Shown here: piece by piece, positions 1 through 10,126 of the stretch
How positions within the stretch are numbered: the stretch's first letter is position 1
How the letters are laid out: each line of letters starts with the position of its first letter
NCBI GenBank assembly: GCA_963725255.1
Contig: CAVRXV010000017.1
Span: 124,001-188,000 of the forward strand
Direction of reading: 5' to 3'
DNA length: 64,000 nt
Source of the DNA: JAIEPX01 sp963725255
GTDB taxonomy: Bacteria; Pseudomonadota; Gammaproteobacteria; JAIEPX01
The notes under the pieces: model-generated
Seen by the model: the letters and a program-made list of their open reading frames with translations, nothing else
Database searches by the model: none
Told to the model about the DNA's origin: nothing
Position numbers and translations under genes: made by a program

Positions 1-604
1 ATTGCCATTTAATTTGCCCCACACCTAATCGATTTGCCAACGGGGCATAGATATCCATTGTTTCTCGTGCAACACGTTTGCGTTCGCGATCACCTAAAAT
101 GGCGACATGACGAAGAACAGCGAGACGCTCAACCAGTTTTATCAAAACAACACGAACATCATCTACCATGGCAAGCAGCATTTTTCGTAAATTATCGATA
201 CTGCTCGTGAACAGAGCACTTTGCGTCAGACGACCATGCGAAATATGAATCGCATCCATCTGTTCTGTACCTTTAATTAATTTCCGCACGCCTATGCCGA
301 ATTGTTCTTCAATATCATCCAAACTGATTTGAGCATAATGAACAACAGCAAATAATAATCCCGCAATGATCGATTCATCATCAAGACTTAATTCAGCGAG
401 AATTTCTGCCATGACTAATCCATGATGAAAACAGGATTCACCATGAGGTGTGGCTTGGGAGATTCCAGTGACTTGAGCTAGGCTAGCCGCCTGACGAATA
501 GGATTGCTATCAAGTCCTTTGCGCACAATAACGAGACGACCAAGCCAATCATCAAGATTAATGTTGGCATTTTGTTGGCTCTCAACTGGATCACGATTTT
601 CCAT
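1..604 (-). CDS. relA: GTP pyrophosphokinase RelA, N-terminal part
   Basis: Partial gene: the ATG is at 604-602 and the frame runs off the left edge, giving about 201 residues. RelA makes (p)ppGpp on starved ribosomes. The visible part is the N-terminal pseudo-hydrolase domain. Where bifunctional SpoT/Rel proteins carry HD-type metal ligands, this protein reads FHHGLVMAEIL and later LLFAVVHYAQ, so the HD pair is lost, as expected for a synthetase-only RelA. The conserved segment DIYAPLANRLGVGQIKW lies at the window edge. The gene starts 3 bases after the stop of rlmD, the same order as rumA-relA in E. coli, so the two are probably cotranscribed. The synthetase, TGS and ACT domains lie outside the window. 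Confidence 0.9.
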   Translation of the reverse strand, partial: MENRDPVESQQNANINLDDWLGRLVIVRKGLDSNPIRQAASLAQVTGISQATPHGESCFHHGLVMAEILAELSLDDESIIAGLLFAVVHYAQISLDDIEEQFGIGVRKLIKGTEQMDAIHISHGRLTQSALFTSSIDNLRKMLLAMVDDVRVVLIKLVERLAVLRHVAILGDRERKRVARETMDIYAPLANRLGVGQIKWQ

Positions 605-607
605 AAT

Positions 608-1930
608 TTATCTCTTAACGAACAACGCCATTGCTTCAACATGGCTGGTCTGCGGGAACATATCCATCACTCCCGCGCTGTGGCAAGTATATCCTAGTTC
701 ATCCAATTTGGCCGCATCTCGAGCTAAGGTTGCCGGGTTACAGGAGACATACACAATGCGGCTTGGTTGCCACTGTACAACCCCGGGTATGATGTCGATC
801 GCACCCGTGCGAGGAGGATCTAACAAAACCTTATCATAGCGCTGATAATACCACGACAAATGCGAACTATTTCGACTTAAATCAGCGACAAAAAACTCAG
901 TATTCGAAATTTTATTTAATTGTGCGTTTTCACGCGCACGCGATACCGAAGTTTCAGAACCCTCAACTCCCACTACTGATTTACAAAAACGCGCCATCGG
1001 CAAAGTAAAATTTCCGATACCACAAAATAAATCGAGAGCAATATCAGAAGATTTTAATTCTAATAAATACAATGCCTGCTTAACAATTTGTTGATTCATC
1101 GCAACATTGATTTGAGTAAAATCGACAGGATGAAATTGCATTTCTAAATTATAATCCGACAAATGATAAGTTAATCGTTCCGCCCCATCGAATGGCCAAA
1201 GACGATTAATCGTTGAAAGTCCTTTTGATTGAAGATAAATATGCCACTTTTTTGATCTTCCGAATTCAATTAATTTATTTTTATCATCATCAGTTAGTGG
1301 AACCATATGTCGAAAAATTAATGCTACTATTTCTTCTGAAACCGCAACTTCAACTTGTGGAATTTGTGCATAACAATTTAAACTCAGAATTAAATTTTTT
1401 AACGCATCAAGTTGTTGCCCCACAGCAGGATGAAGCACTTCACACTGTGTAATTTCAGCTAAAAAACGAGGATCACGTTCACGAAAACCAACGAGCATTT
1501 TCTCTTTTTTAATAACATATTTAACACCTAATCGCGCTTTACTCCGATACCCCCACACAGGGCCGATTAAAGGTGGCAAAATCACCGAAGGCGTTACATT
1601 CCCGATACGAGCCAACAAGTCGATCAACGCTTGTTGTTTATGCTGAATTTGAGCTTCTGGCGCCATATGCTGTAGAGAACAACCTCCACACACCCCATAG
1701 TGTTTGCACAACGGGTCGACCCGATCTAATGAAGGCTTTAATACCTCTACAACCTCAGCTTCATCATATTGACGGTGGCGCTTCGTGATTTGAAATTCCA
1801 CCTCCTCTCCGACCAAAGCCCCATCAATAAAAATCGTTTTTCCGTCGATATGGGCTATGCCTCGTCCTTCATGACTGAGAGTGGAAATAGTAGTCCTCTT
1901 GTGGAAATCGATAGTCATAATTGTCACCAT
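608..1930 (-). CDS. rlmD: 23S rRNA (uracil-1939-C5)-methyltransferase RlmD
   Basis: SAM-dependent methylation of U1939 in 23S rRNA. At 440 aa it has the usual family length. An N-terminal TRAM domain (about residues 10-66) is followed by the 4Fe-4S cysteine cluster CKHYGVCGGC with a fourth cysteine in TQCEVLHP. The SAM motif is LDLFCGIGNFTL, followed by the motif DPPRTGA and the catalytic cysteine in YVSCNPATLARD. The frame opens with two nearby methionines (residues 1 and 5), so the start is uncertain by four codons. It lies directly upstream of relA on the same strand. Confidence 0.95.
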   Translation of the reverse strand: MVTIMTIDFHKRTTISTLSHEGRGIAHIDGKTIFIDGALVGEEVEFQITKRHRQYDEAEVVEVLKPSLDRVDPLCKHYGVCGGCSLQHMAPEAQIQHKQQALIDLLARIGNVTPSVILPPLIGPVWGYRSKARLGVKYVIKKEKMLVGFRERDPRFLAEITQCEVLHPAVGQQLDALKNLILSLNCYAQIPQVEVAVSEEIVALIFRHMVPLTDDDKNKLIEFGRSKKWHIYLQSKGLSTINRLWPFDGAERLTYHLSDYNLEMQFHPVDFTQINVAMNQQIVKQALYLLELKSSDIALDLFCGIGNFTLPMARFCKSVVGVEGSETSVSRARENAQLNKISNTEFFVADLSRNSSHLSWYYQRYDKVLLDPPRTGAIDIIPGVVQWQPSRIVYVSCNPATLARDAAKLDELGYTCHSAGVMDMFPQTSHVEAMALFVKR

Positions 1931-2231
1931 TTATACTGCAAGATCGTAGGGTACCTACGGATATGGCTTTGCTAAAACTCCATCACCTCAACCGGAAAAA
2001 TATCAAAATTGTACTATACTTACAATAACGGAGCAATAAAAGCTTCGCCAGCAGTGAAGAAGCAGCGACGGTTTAAGCAGGAGCACGTAGCCATTATTAA
2101 TTGAGCGTTATGTTTCGCTGGTTTAAGACCCAGAAAACACGCGGCTTCCGAGGTACTAAACTGGAAGTTATCACCTACCTTTCAACAGTTTTTTGATGCG
2201 GTGAGGCGCTCTTTAAGTCAGGGGGGAGAAT
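1931..2231. other. intergenic region, rlmD to peptide-binding protein
   Basis: About 300 bases between two divergent genes. No ORF of interest, repeat family member or convincing hairpin was seen. It presumably holds both promoters. A strong ribosome-binding stretch, AGGGGGGAGAAT, sits directly before the ATG at 2232. Confidence 0.5.
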
Positions 2232-4070
2232 ATGAGTATCTTTAACAACTGCCTGGTTACACTAAATAATCAGACATCATTCAAAAAATCAATCCTGCTA
2301 GCTCTGGCAATAGCTTCAGGATTGTTAATGTCGTCAGCATCCTATGCAAATAAACCGACACAGTTCAATATTGGCGATTTGCGTGATTATGCTTATCCAG
2401 GACGCTTATCTAGCATCGATCCTGCAGTATGCTTTAATACAGGTTGTGTTGCAGTCTTGAATGCTATTTGTTCGAAAGTTATCGACAATGCGCCTTTATC
2501 GAATACTGGCGGTGGTAACGCGCTGGTACCAGAAATCGCTACTAAAATTCCAACCGTTGCTAATGGAGGGATTTCAGCAGACGGATTAACCTATACTTTC
2601 AAGTTGAAACCCTATTTCTTCCTTTCTAATCTCGAGCCAATCACCGCAAAAACGGTGAAAGCGAGTTTAGAAAGAGCCATCCATGTGGGTTCGCAACAGA
2701 ATGGAGCTTCAGCCGTTTTCTATGGTGTAATAACGGGGTCGGCAGCCGCCATTAATGACACTACTAGTAATCACATTAATATTAGTGGTATCACAACACC
2801 CGATCTTTACACCTTGAAAATCCATTTGGATCAAGCGATAGGTGATTTTTTACCTCGTATGGCTCTGAGCTTTGGTTGTGTTGTATCTAAAAACACACCG
2901 GATACGCTGTTAACCACACCGTTCCCAGGCTCAGGACCCTATAAGATTGCTGCCTATCCGCTCAATCCTACCCCAGGAGGAGAACCACATACCAACTTGT
3001 TGTTAGACCGAAATCTGGGCTATCTATTGGTGAGCCTCTTTGATAGCAATGCAAGGCCTGCTAAACCCGATAAAATTAATACCGTGTTTGGAGTTAGTCT
3101 TGCTAATCAAGAGGCAGGAGTTATCAATGGAACTTACGATATTGGAGGTCATCCAGACGCCGATACTCTCACACTGCTAGCGACTTATGGGACGCCAGCA
3201 GTTGGAAAACCTACCTTTGCATCGTTTGACAGCTCTGATTTGGGGTTCTTGACCGTGAATAATGCACTACCCACTACACGATGGCCGTTTTGTAACCCGA
3301 ACATGCGTCAAGCAGTGGGTTATGCGATCAACCGCACTCAAGCGATCATCGGTTCAGGTTCTTCTTTGAGTCTAATTTCACCCACAGATCAGTTTCTTGC
3401 GCCCCCAATTCCAGGTTGGAGTGCCAGTGAAGCCGCTGTGCCTGTGCATAATTACTCGGGAGATCCTGTGAAAGCCAATCAGAAGCTAGCGGCTTTTGCC
3501 TCAACCTATACGGCTTGTGGCAACCCCGGTGGATGGACTCCTGGTCAGCAAATTAATGTCACTTTTCTAATATTCCCAGGTGGTGATCCGACATTTGCCA
3601 ATGTTATCAAAGCGCAATTGGCCGCTTTTAACATTAATGTCAGCGTCGTGATAGATGACGCCAACTTCGATACCTTTTTCTCTGGAAATTGGGATATTAA
3701 TGCAAATGGTTGGCTGGCTGATTACTTCGATGCCTTTGACTACCTGAATAACTTTGTGGCAAGTGATGGTTCTGATACTTTTGGGACATCAATTACCAAC
3801 TATGATGCCCGATTAGCGGCCGTTGAAGTGTTGCTTGATCCAGCTCGGACATCAACTTACAGCCAAATCAACTTAGACTTGATTAATGGCCCAGGTGATG
3901 CCACATGGGGTATTGGAAATCTGAATGGGAACACTATAACCGGTCCAATTATTCCTTTGTTCAATGAAAAAGACGTTACCTTTGTTTCAGCACGTATCGA
4001 TCCTAATTGCCTCATCGTTAATGACATTTTGGGTGAGCTCATATTAGGTGGCGTTTGTTTCAGAAAGTAA
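2232..4070 (+). CDS. periplasmic peptide-binding protein of ABC transporter (SBP family 5)
   Basis: Extracellular solute-binding protein of the oligopeptide/dipeptide (family 5) type, 612 aa. A signal peptide with hydrophobic core ILLALAIASGLLMSSAS is followed by a likely cleavage after ASYA (about residue 40), with no lipobox cysteine at that site. The body has the family layout: YTFKLKPYFFLSNLEPITAKTV, then the region that folds back near DLGFLTVNNA and MRQAVGYAINRTQAI. It stands alone, with no permease or ATPase gene nearby, so it either serves a transporter elsewhere or is an orphan binder. A strong Shine-Dalgarno precedes the ATG and a rho-independent terminator follows the stop. Peptide uptake is family knowledge; the ligand is unknown. 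Confidence 0.85.
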   Translation: MSIFNNCLVTLNNQTSFKKSILLALAIASGLLMSSASYANKPTQFNIGDLRDYAYPGRLSSIDPAVCFNTGCVAVLNAICSKVIDNAPLSNTGGGNALVPEIATKIPTVANGGISADGLTYTFKLKPYFFLSNLEPITAKTVKASLERAIHVGSQQNGASAVFYGVITGSAAAINDTTSNHINISGITTPDLYTLKIHLDQAIGDFLPRMALSFGCVVSKNTPDTLLTTPFPGSGPYKIAAYPLNPTPGGEPHTNLLLDRNLGYLLVSLFDSNARPAKPDKINTVFGVSLANQEAGVINGTYDIGGHPDADTLTLLATYGTPAVGKPTFASFDSSDLGFLTVNNALPTTRWPFCNPNMRQAVGYAINRTQAIIGSGSSLSLISPTDQFLAPPIPGWSASEAAVPVHNYSGDPVKANQKLAAFASTYTACGNPGGWTPGQQINVTFLIFPGGDPTFANVIKAQLAAFNINVSVVIDDANFDTFFSGNWDINANGWLADYFDAFDYLNNFVASDGSDTFGTSITNYDARLAAVEVLLDPARTSTYSQINLDLINGPGDATWGIGNLNGNTITGPIIPLFNEKDVTFVSARIDPNCLIVNDILGELILGGVCFRK

Positions 4071-4093
4071 AATGATTAAATCTAATTAACTTC

Positions 4094-4122
4094 CGCGGCG
4101 CCTCTGAGGCGCCGCTATTTTG
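4094..4122 (+). terminator. rho-independent terminator after peptide-binding protein gene
   Basis: A perfect GC-rich stem, GCGGCGCCTC (4095-4104) pairing with GAGGCGCCGC (4106-4115), is followed by TATTTTGT. The T-rich tract is on the + strand side, so it serves the gene ending at 4070. Confidence 0.85.
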
Positions 4123-6438
4123 TCAGCCAAGTGAAATTTCTGTCCCTGCTGTAGTAATTGAAGGTAATTTCTCTAAAGATCCAACACTATTATTACAGAA
4201 AAAAACAAATTGACTACCACAAGATGACATCGTTGGCGATCCTTGCAATGAATGCTGAGGAAAGTCAGGTTTTGGTGTACGATCATGAACAATTTCGCCG
4301 GACATTTGGATTGCTTCAGGTGCTGCATCCTTGTCAATGTCAGACAGACTTTTCACTGAAGAATATTTCTCAGATAATTTAATATCAGTCAATCTATCGC
4401 GCATATCAATTTGTGCCAACATTGCATCATAATTATTCAATCTAGCTTCGCGACGTTCACTGATCTTAGAATTCACATAATACGTAACGCATAATAATGC
4501 TGCCATACCTACGCCCGCAAATAAAAACGCTGGGCCCAGCACAAAAGCCATCGCAACACCAAGACCTACAACGATTGGAGCAGTGATACTAAATCCATAC
4601 CCAACATATTTTCTGAATAATTCTTTAAACGCAGTTGGTTTTTTCTTAAAATCGCCGTGATAATTCACAGTGTCTTTTAAGCCTTTACCACTCATGTGAT
4701 ATCTTAATTTACCGACCAATTCTAGCGCTGAGGTTCTTTGAGCTTGAATATCACACTGAGCATTACGATCGACTAATTTACTTGCTAAAAATCCGTAGAA
4801 TGCATCAGCATTTTTTGCTTCTAAAAGTTTTGCTCCGATCATTTTTTCAATCAAATGAAAGTCTTTCTTTTTACGATCGTTATCTGTATTCTTTAACAAA
4901 GAAGTAATATAGTCTTTCAATAACGCACTTTGAGACAATTCAACAATATCTCGTAACGTTTTACTCGACCGTGCCTGCATCCTTTGAACAGCCAAATTAT
5001 TATTAAATTGTTGAATCTTTTCTTTTTCAAAATGATAATCATGATAGGAATTCACAATCAATTTTGATAGAGAGAATAAAGCGAACGCACCTGCAAAAAC
5101 TACTGGCCAAATTATCGCTGAAAATCCAACTAAACTTGCACTACCAATTAAGCCTGTTACTACGGTAGCCCCCATAAGAACAGCCCACCATCCTGATACT
5201 GTAGCATTTGACAATGCAAATGGAATACTAAAAAATAATTTCCATGTAAAAGAACCACCCTCATTATTTGAAATAGCTTTCATGGAATCATTTACAGCGT
5301 CTTCTGAAACAGGCTGCATCGATTCCATTTTGTTTTGTGCAGAATTTTCTACAGATAAAGAAAAACTCTTAATAGCCTTATATTGTTTATATCGCACCTT
5401 TTCTTGATTCAATTTCTGTGAAATTTTTTGATGGCGTCTTTCTTTCATTTCTTGAATCAGTGTTAAACAACCATAAGCAATACCAACGCCCAACGCTGCT
5501 AGAAAAACAACCGGAAGTGTCGCGCTAAAACCTAAAGTTGCAAAAAATGGAATCGCCGCAATAAAACCGCTCATAGTGACGACAATACTTATTCCCGTGA
5601 AATTAGCCGTAACAAAATTGCCTACCGATCTCAATACTCTACCTAACCGTCGAGTGTCTTTGTCTGCAATAGGCGTAGCTTTTACTTTCGTTATTAGACC
5701 TGCTACGATTCTTTCTCTTAAAACTCTTCTATTTTCTATGCTAGGGTCTTGTATAAAATTCTTCCACGCTTGAAAATCTTTTTGAGTTGCTTTATTTCCT
5801 ACAGCACTTCTGAATACAACATATAACTGCTGTAATTCAAGCTCAGAAATATTTCCGTTTGAAAGTTTCTTTACCGCATCACTCAATTGATGAACATTGA
5901 AGTCAGCCCATTTATCTTTATTAGCATTACTCTCTTGTAATTTATTCAAAGAGGATAGCATCGCGCTATGTCGTGCAATGACCTTCACGATTTTTTTCAT
6001 TTCTTTTTCTATTCGATCATTTTCAGCCATTTGCTCATCTATTATACTGAATATTGCCCCCAATAATCGCCAACTTAATATCGCTACAATAATTGCAGTC
6101 TGGCCACTCAAGTAATCAGAAGTCACTGTTTCAGGACTCGTTTCACATTTGACAATAAAGCCCGCTAGAGAACTCACTAAGGTAAAATTATCGTAACCAT
6201 TAATGAGCTCAAAACCGAGTGTTGAGAGAATGTCTGTGACATCGTTTTGGGAATTGACTTGATCAAGGACGTTTCCAAATTGGACTGTAGCATTATTAGC
6301 ATCAACAGCATTAGATGCACCAGCCTTTTGCTGACCAACTTCTAACAATGCTATGCCTTCATCACTACGTTTCATTAAAGCACCTTTCGCTACTAATCCT
6401 TTATCCTCTATTGTTTGAGCATCCCACCCAAACGCCAC
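4123..6438 (-). CDS. large multi-pass membrane protein with three repeated membrane modules
   Basis: Not recognised. A 771-aa protein without a classical signal peptide. One hydrophobic stretch lies near residues 110-130. Three later blocks each consist of a hydrophobic double span followed by a charged, Arg/Lys-rich helix: the double span before MKERRHQKISQKLNQEKVRY, the one before FEKEKIQQFNNNLAVQRMQA and the one before SERREARLNNYDAMLAQI. This looks like a threefold repeat of hairpin plus amphipathic helix. The C-terminus is polar and Ser/Thr-rich. The start is uncertain: GTG at 6438 has a moderate AGGGG upstream, and an in-frame ATG at 6375 (MKRSDEG) has AAAGGTG upstream. Size, orphan status and setting fit a secreted effector that enters host membranes, but that is inference. 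Confidence 0.7.
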   Translation of the reverse strand: MAFGWDAQTIEDKGLVAKGALMKRSDEGIALLEVGQQKAGASNAVDANNATVQFGNVLDQVNSQNDVTDILSTLGFELINGYDNFTLVSSLAGFIVKCETSPETVTSDYLSGQTAIIVAILSWRLLGAIFSIIDEQMAENDRIEKEMKKIVKVIARHSAMLSSLNKLQESNANKDKWADFNVHQLSDAVKKLSNGNISELELQQLYVVFRSAVGNKATQKDFQAWKNFIQDPSIENRRVLRERIVAGLITKVKATPIADKDTRRLGRVLRSVGNFVTANFTGISIVVTMSGFIAAIPFFATLGFSATLPVVFLAALGVGIAYGCLTLIQEMKERRHQKISQKLNQEKVRYKQYKAIKSFSLSVENSAQNKMESMQPVSEDAVNDSMKAISNNEGGSFTWKLFFSIPFALSNATVSGWWAVLMGATVVTGLIGSASLVGFSAIIWPVVFAGAFALFSLSKLIVNSYHDYHFEKEKIQQFNNNLAVQRMQARSSKTLRDIVELSQSALLKDYITSLLKNTDNDRKKKDFHLIEKMIGAKLLEAKNADAFYGFLASKLVDRNAQCDIQAQRTSALELVGKLRYHMSGKGLKDTVNYHGDFKKKPTAFKELFRKYVGYGFSITAPIVVGLGVAMAFVLGPAFLFAGVGMAALLCVTYYVNSKISERREARLNNYDAMLAQIDMRDRLTDIKLSEKYSSVKSLSDIDKDAAPEAIQMSGEIVHDRTPKPDFPQHSLQGSPTMSSCGSQFVFFCNNSVGSLEKLPSITTAGTEISLG

Positions 6439-6539
6439 ACAACCCCTATAGAACTAAGAGCAATGATAACAAACCAAGCTTAAGGCCACATTAACAAAGG
6501 ATAATTTGAGGCTGTAAATTAATGAATACGCATGAGAAG

Positions 6540-6630
6540 AATGGTGTCAGATCTAAGATCAATACTGTTACTTGTTCATTATTCCTTATCTGGAGCATCT
6601 GAATGTATTGATCTTAGATCTGACACCATT
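6540..6630. repeat. REPIN-like palindrome, type 1
   Basis: Two identical inverted arms of about 26 bp, reading TGGTGTCAGATCTAAGATCA inward, at 6540-6565 and 6605-6630, with a 39-bp spacer. The same arm sequence recurs at 12868-12931, in degraded form at 15330-15406, and with one base changed (AAGATTAATG) at 32496-32573 and 35219-35297. The right arm touches the stop codon of the phosphate transporter gene (6630-6632). Confidence 0.85.
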
Positions 6631-7640
6631 CAAGAAAACGATGGCAGGACTGTCAATATGATCTTATGTATGATTCCGGCCAAAATGGCCGTGGCTGGGA
6701 TTGTAATGACCCAGGCGACTACGATTTGACGCGCCACCCCCCAACGAACAGCAGATAGACGCTGAAGGGCACCTACACCAATAATGGCGCCTGTGATGGT
6801 ATGGGTCGTTGAAACGGGTATTCCAAGCCCGGTCGCCAGCATTAGAGTCATGGCACCACTCAATTCGGCTGAAGAGCCTCCAACAGGGTTAAGTTTGGTG
6901 ATCTTCATACCCATGGTTTTTACTATTCTAAATCCCCCAAACAGCGTTCCCAACGCCATGGCAGAATAACAGCAGATAACCACCCACAATGGAACATGAA
7001 AACTCGGTCCGATTAAATTACCCGTGAAGAGCAGGAGTGCAATGATACCCATCGATTTTTGCGCATCATTACCACCGTGCCCGATACTCAATAAAGCCGA
7101 TGTGACAAGCTGGATTCGTCTAAAAATAGTATCAACCCTTTGTGGCGATTTGTAAAAAAATAGGCGGGTCGAAATAAACATAAAGATAGTCCCTAATATT
7201 AATCCTAATATAGGGGACAAGAAAATTGAAACTACTGTCTTGATAATTCCCGACCAAACCAATTTGCTAAAACCTGCTTTTACAATCGCCGCTCCAATCA
7301 TGGCACCAATCAGTGCATGAGAAGAACTCGACGGAATTCCAAAATACCAGGTTAACAAATTCCAAATAATGGCCGCAATTAAAGCAGATAAAATAAATAC
7401 CGTATTAACAATCTCCACGGAAACAATTCCAGTTCCAATCGTACCTGCAACATGCAAACCAAAAATAAAAAAAGCTAAAAAATTAAACGCTGCCGACCAA
7501 ATAACAGCTTGAAAAGGCCTCAGTACACGCGTAGACACAACCGTTGCAATAGCATTTGCCGCATCATGAAAACCATTCAAAAAGTCAAAAAATAACGTTA
7601 TTGCAATAGTAATATAGATTAGTATAAGCATTGAATTCAT
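6630..7640 (-). CDS. pit: inorganic phosphate transporter, Pit family
   Basis: Low-affinity phosphate:H+ symporter of the inner membrane, 336 aa with about ten membrane spans. The N-terminal motif FDFLNGFHDAANAIATVV and the matching C-terminal repeat IPVSTTHTITGAIIGVG are typical Pit signatures (GANDVANA-like repeats), with SSHALIGAMIGAA between them. It directly follows the DUF47 gene: its ATG abuts that gene's stop, so they form one operon. Its last base pair overlaps a REPIN arm, suggesting the 3' end was reshaped when the repeat inserted. Confidence 0.93.
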   Translation of the reverse strand: MNSMLILIYITIAITLFFDFLNGFHDAANAIATVVSTRVLRPFQAVIWSAAFNFLAFFIFGLHVAGTIGTGIVSVEIVNTVFILSALIAAIIWNLLTWYFGIPSSSSHALIGAMIGAAIVKAGFSKLVWSGIIKTVVSIFLSPILGLILGTIFMFISTRLFFYKSPQRVDTIFRRIQLVTSALLSIGHGGNDAQKSMGIIALLLFTGNLIGPSFHVPLWVVICCYSAMALGTLFGGFRIVKTMGMKITKLNPVGGSSAELSGAMTLMLATGLGIPVSTTHTITGAIIGVGALQRLSAVRWGVARQIVVAWVITIPATAILAGIIHKIILTVLPSFS

Positions 7641-8276
7641 TTAGCTATATTCCAAAATAATACCTTCAGCAATATAGGCAATCATTTGGTAACGATCAGT
7701 AATCGATTCCAAAAGCCCGTATACTTCTTTCAGTTTTAAAATGGTTTTAAAATCGTCTTGTTTTTCATAAAGTTCAGAAATACCTGCGATGAGCAAATGA
7801 TCAGCACTCGACTCATGTTCTTTTATTTCTCGACATAAAGTCAAAATTTCAGAATGATGTTTTAAGTTCGACAACATTCTCAGCACCTGCACCACTAGCT
7901 TCGCCGCATCTCTACAAACAAGCGCTAACTCCTTCATGATGTCAGGAAAATCATGCAAATGATAATGACTACATCGCTGAACCGTTAAATTGATAGTATT
8001 CACTGCATCATAAATTTCATTATTTAGACTGTGGATATCATGTCGGTCAAACGGAGTAATAAAGGTCATGTGCGCTTGTGTAAAAAGATTTCTCGCCTCA
8101 GATTTGGCCCGTTCTTTTGACTGTGTGATAGCCATAATCGCTTGATCTTCAAATTTGTCTTCATTTACAGCTTTTAGAAAGGTTTCAGACATTTCAAGCA
8201 GTAAATCTCCTAGAGTGTTAAACCCATCAAAGAATATCTTCTGCTGTGGCAATAACTTTTTAAGCATATCAATCAT
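7641..8276 (-). CDS. DUF47 / PhoU-like Pit accessory protein
   Basis: A 211-aa, almost all-helical protein of the DUF47 (TIGR00153, PhoU-like) family. It begins MIDMLKKLLPQQKIFFDGF and contains the family stretch FDRHDIHSLNNEIYDAVN, characteristic of this group. Proteins of this family are encoded next to Pit transporters and modulate them at the cytoplasmic face. Here it is the first gene of a two-gene operon with pit. GGGAGAA lies just before the ATG. Confidence 0.9.
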   Translation of the reverse strand: MIDMLKKLLPQQKIFFDGFNTLGDLLLEMSETFLKAVNEDKFEDQAIMAITQSKERAKSEARNLFTQAHMTFITPFDRHDIHSLNNEIYDAVNTINLTVQRCSHYHLHDFPDIMKELALVCRDAAKLVVQVLRMLSNLKHHSEILTLCREIKEHESSADHLLIAGISELYEKQDDFKTILKLKEVYGLLESITDRYQMIAYIAEGIILEYS

Positions 8277-8347
8277 TTCTCCCTGAGTATTGGCAAAGCA
8301 TTAGAGTTTAACAAAATTGCTAGAGATTTCTACACAATTGTTTTCAT

Positions 8348-10126
8348 TCATCGGGGCGGCTGATAGTTTAAGCACCCTATTGTCTCTATCCCTACCACGT
8401 TAAAAGCATTCCTGACAGCACCTGTATCATAAGCTAGATCAGACGCTGCTAGCAACGTATAACATGCGGCCTGTTGAAAATCGGTATACTCGTTCCAATA
8501 GCCATCTCGATTGCACTTTAACATCAAGTTAAACGCTTTTTTGACATCCCAACCCGGGGAAGTGGCTAAAATATAAAAGAAGTGGTTAAAAACGCCACTG
8601 CCATGATGGACGATAAACCCGTTTATATCTTCCTCATCCTCGAAATTCTTCTTCACATAGTCTACGAGCTCTATGTAATTGATTGAGCAATCTGAAACGT
8701 TTAGATAACAATCCGCGGAAGATCTATCGCGGGATGGTCTATCTAAATATCGCATCGCTACTTTAGGATCTGGATTTCTAATAATTGAACTCCCAATAGA
8801 CCACACCATATCAGACCCGTGATAAATGGCATTGTAGAGTGCGGGAAATGTTTCACGTAAATAAGTAATTGAAACTACCGCTGCCATATCCGAAAATGCT
8901 TCATTCAATGCACCTGACTCTTCATAATATTGAAGATTCGAATGAGTAGAAGTAAATCCATGACTCATTTCATGCCCTACAACATCAAGAGAAACAAAGG
9001 GATAAAAACTAATCTTTCCACGACCAGCATTCGAATTGACCACATTTGATCCGTCACCAAAATTTATCGTTGCAGAAACAGGATCCCAAAAAGCATTTTC
9101 CAATGGCTGAGATTTTTGTTTAGTAACATGAACTCTTAATACAGTTTTAGGCAAATCAAGCACCTTAGTTTGATACCAATCTTGATACATCTTTTGCACA
9201 ATATGTCCAAAAAAATAGGCGTCATCTGCCGGAGAATAAGCCCCGTAGAATTGCTTAGTATCCCGAGCTTCACTATTACATTTATATGAAAACGGATGCA
9301 TATAATCAATATAACTTGCACTGCTCGGATTTGCTCTACTCATATCTACGACAATAAAACTGGAAGCCGGATCTTCCATAATACATTTCGAGGATCTTCC
9401 ACTGACTTCTAATGCGGGTATGCCTGCAACACCATAATGATATTCTGTTGTTTTTTCATTCCCACCAGGGCCCTTATCTGAAAAATTTTTGACATCATTC
9501 CACACATTAATAATTTTATTTTGTTTATTAGGATCTAAAAATGCGTGATAAAAAATCGGCACTTCATCATCTGCCGAAGCATAAAAGCTGACCTCATATA
9601 ATGGCGATAAATTCCCCTCTTGTTTTTTTATGATTAACTGAACTGATTCATGATCAATCGTCCATTGAGTTCCAGGATGTTTTTGTAAAAAATGAGCCTT
9701 TGTTTCAGATAATGCCCGATCTAAACGTTCGGCAGTTTTTAATCTTTCTAACTCAGCTGCACTAAGATTGATATCTTGAATTAATTGTCCGATCACTTTT
9801 TTTTCGGGTACTCCTCGTTGAGTAACATGACTATTTTCGTGTATTGTTATTTCACCATCAAGTACTCGTACACCTTGATAATACTGATAATAACTCGTGC
9901 TGTATTGTTGTGTATCAGTCAAATACGTTTTTTCATGCTTGATGACTAGTGCATTTTCAGGTATTTTTTGATGTGAAACTGTTCTTTGCGAGAGTGATTG
10001 AGAAGATAATATTTGAAAGCTCTGCAGTGATTGATCTGCATTATGATTTAAATAACGATGTACATTATAGGCATTTGATGCAGTCGTATAAAAACAAACT
10101 GTAATTAACAACAATAATTTTTTCAT
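8348..10126 (-). CDS. secreted zinc metalloprotease, M4 (thermolysin) family
   Basis: Preproenzyme of 592 aa. The signal peptide MKKLLLLITVCFYTTASNA is followed by a propeptide (about 20-210) of FTP/PepSY type. The catalytic domain has ENAFWDPVSATINFGDG (about 343-359), the zinc motif HEMSH (385-389) with the third ligand in GALNEAFSD (Glu409), and the distal His in VHHGSGVFNHFFY. This is the layout of Legionella ProA/Msp, Pseudomonas elastase and vibriolysin. Export is probably Sec plus type II secretion, by analogy. It likely degrades external proteins. It is monocistronic and intact. Confidence 0.93.
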   Translation of the reverse strand: MKKLLLLITVCFYTTASNAYNVHRYLNHNADQSLQSFQILSSQSLSQRTVSHQKIPENALVIKHEKTYLTDTQQYSTSYYQYYQGVRVLDGEITIHENSHVTQRGVPEKKVIGQLIQDINLSAAELERLKTAERLDRALSETKAHFLQKHPGTQWTIDHESVQLIIKKQEGNLSPLYEVSFYASADDEVPIFYHAFLDPNKQNKIINVWNDVKNFSDKGPGGNEKTTEYHYGVAGIPALEVSGRSSKCIMEDPASSFIVVDMSRANPSSASYIDYMHPFSYKCNSEARDTKQFYGAYSPADDAYFFGHIVQKMYQDWYQTKVLDLPKTVLRVHVTKQKSQPLENAFWDPVSATINFGDGSNVVNSNAGRGKISFYPFVSLDVVGHEMSHGFTSTHSNLQYYEESGALNEAFSDMAAVVSITYLRETFPALYNAIYHGSDMVWSIGSSIIRNPDPKVAMRYLDRPSRDRSSADCYLNVSDCSINYIELVDYVKKNFEDEEDINGFIVHHGSGVFNHFFYILATSPGWDVKKAFNLMLKCNRDGYWNEYTDFQQAACYTLLAASDLAYDTGAVRNAFNVVGIETIGCLNYQPPR

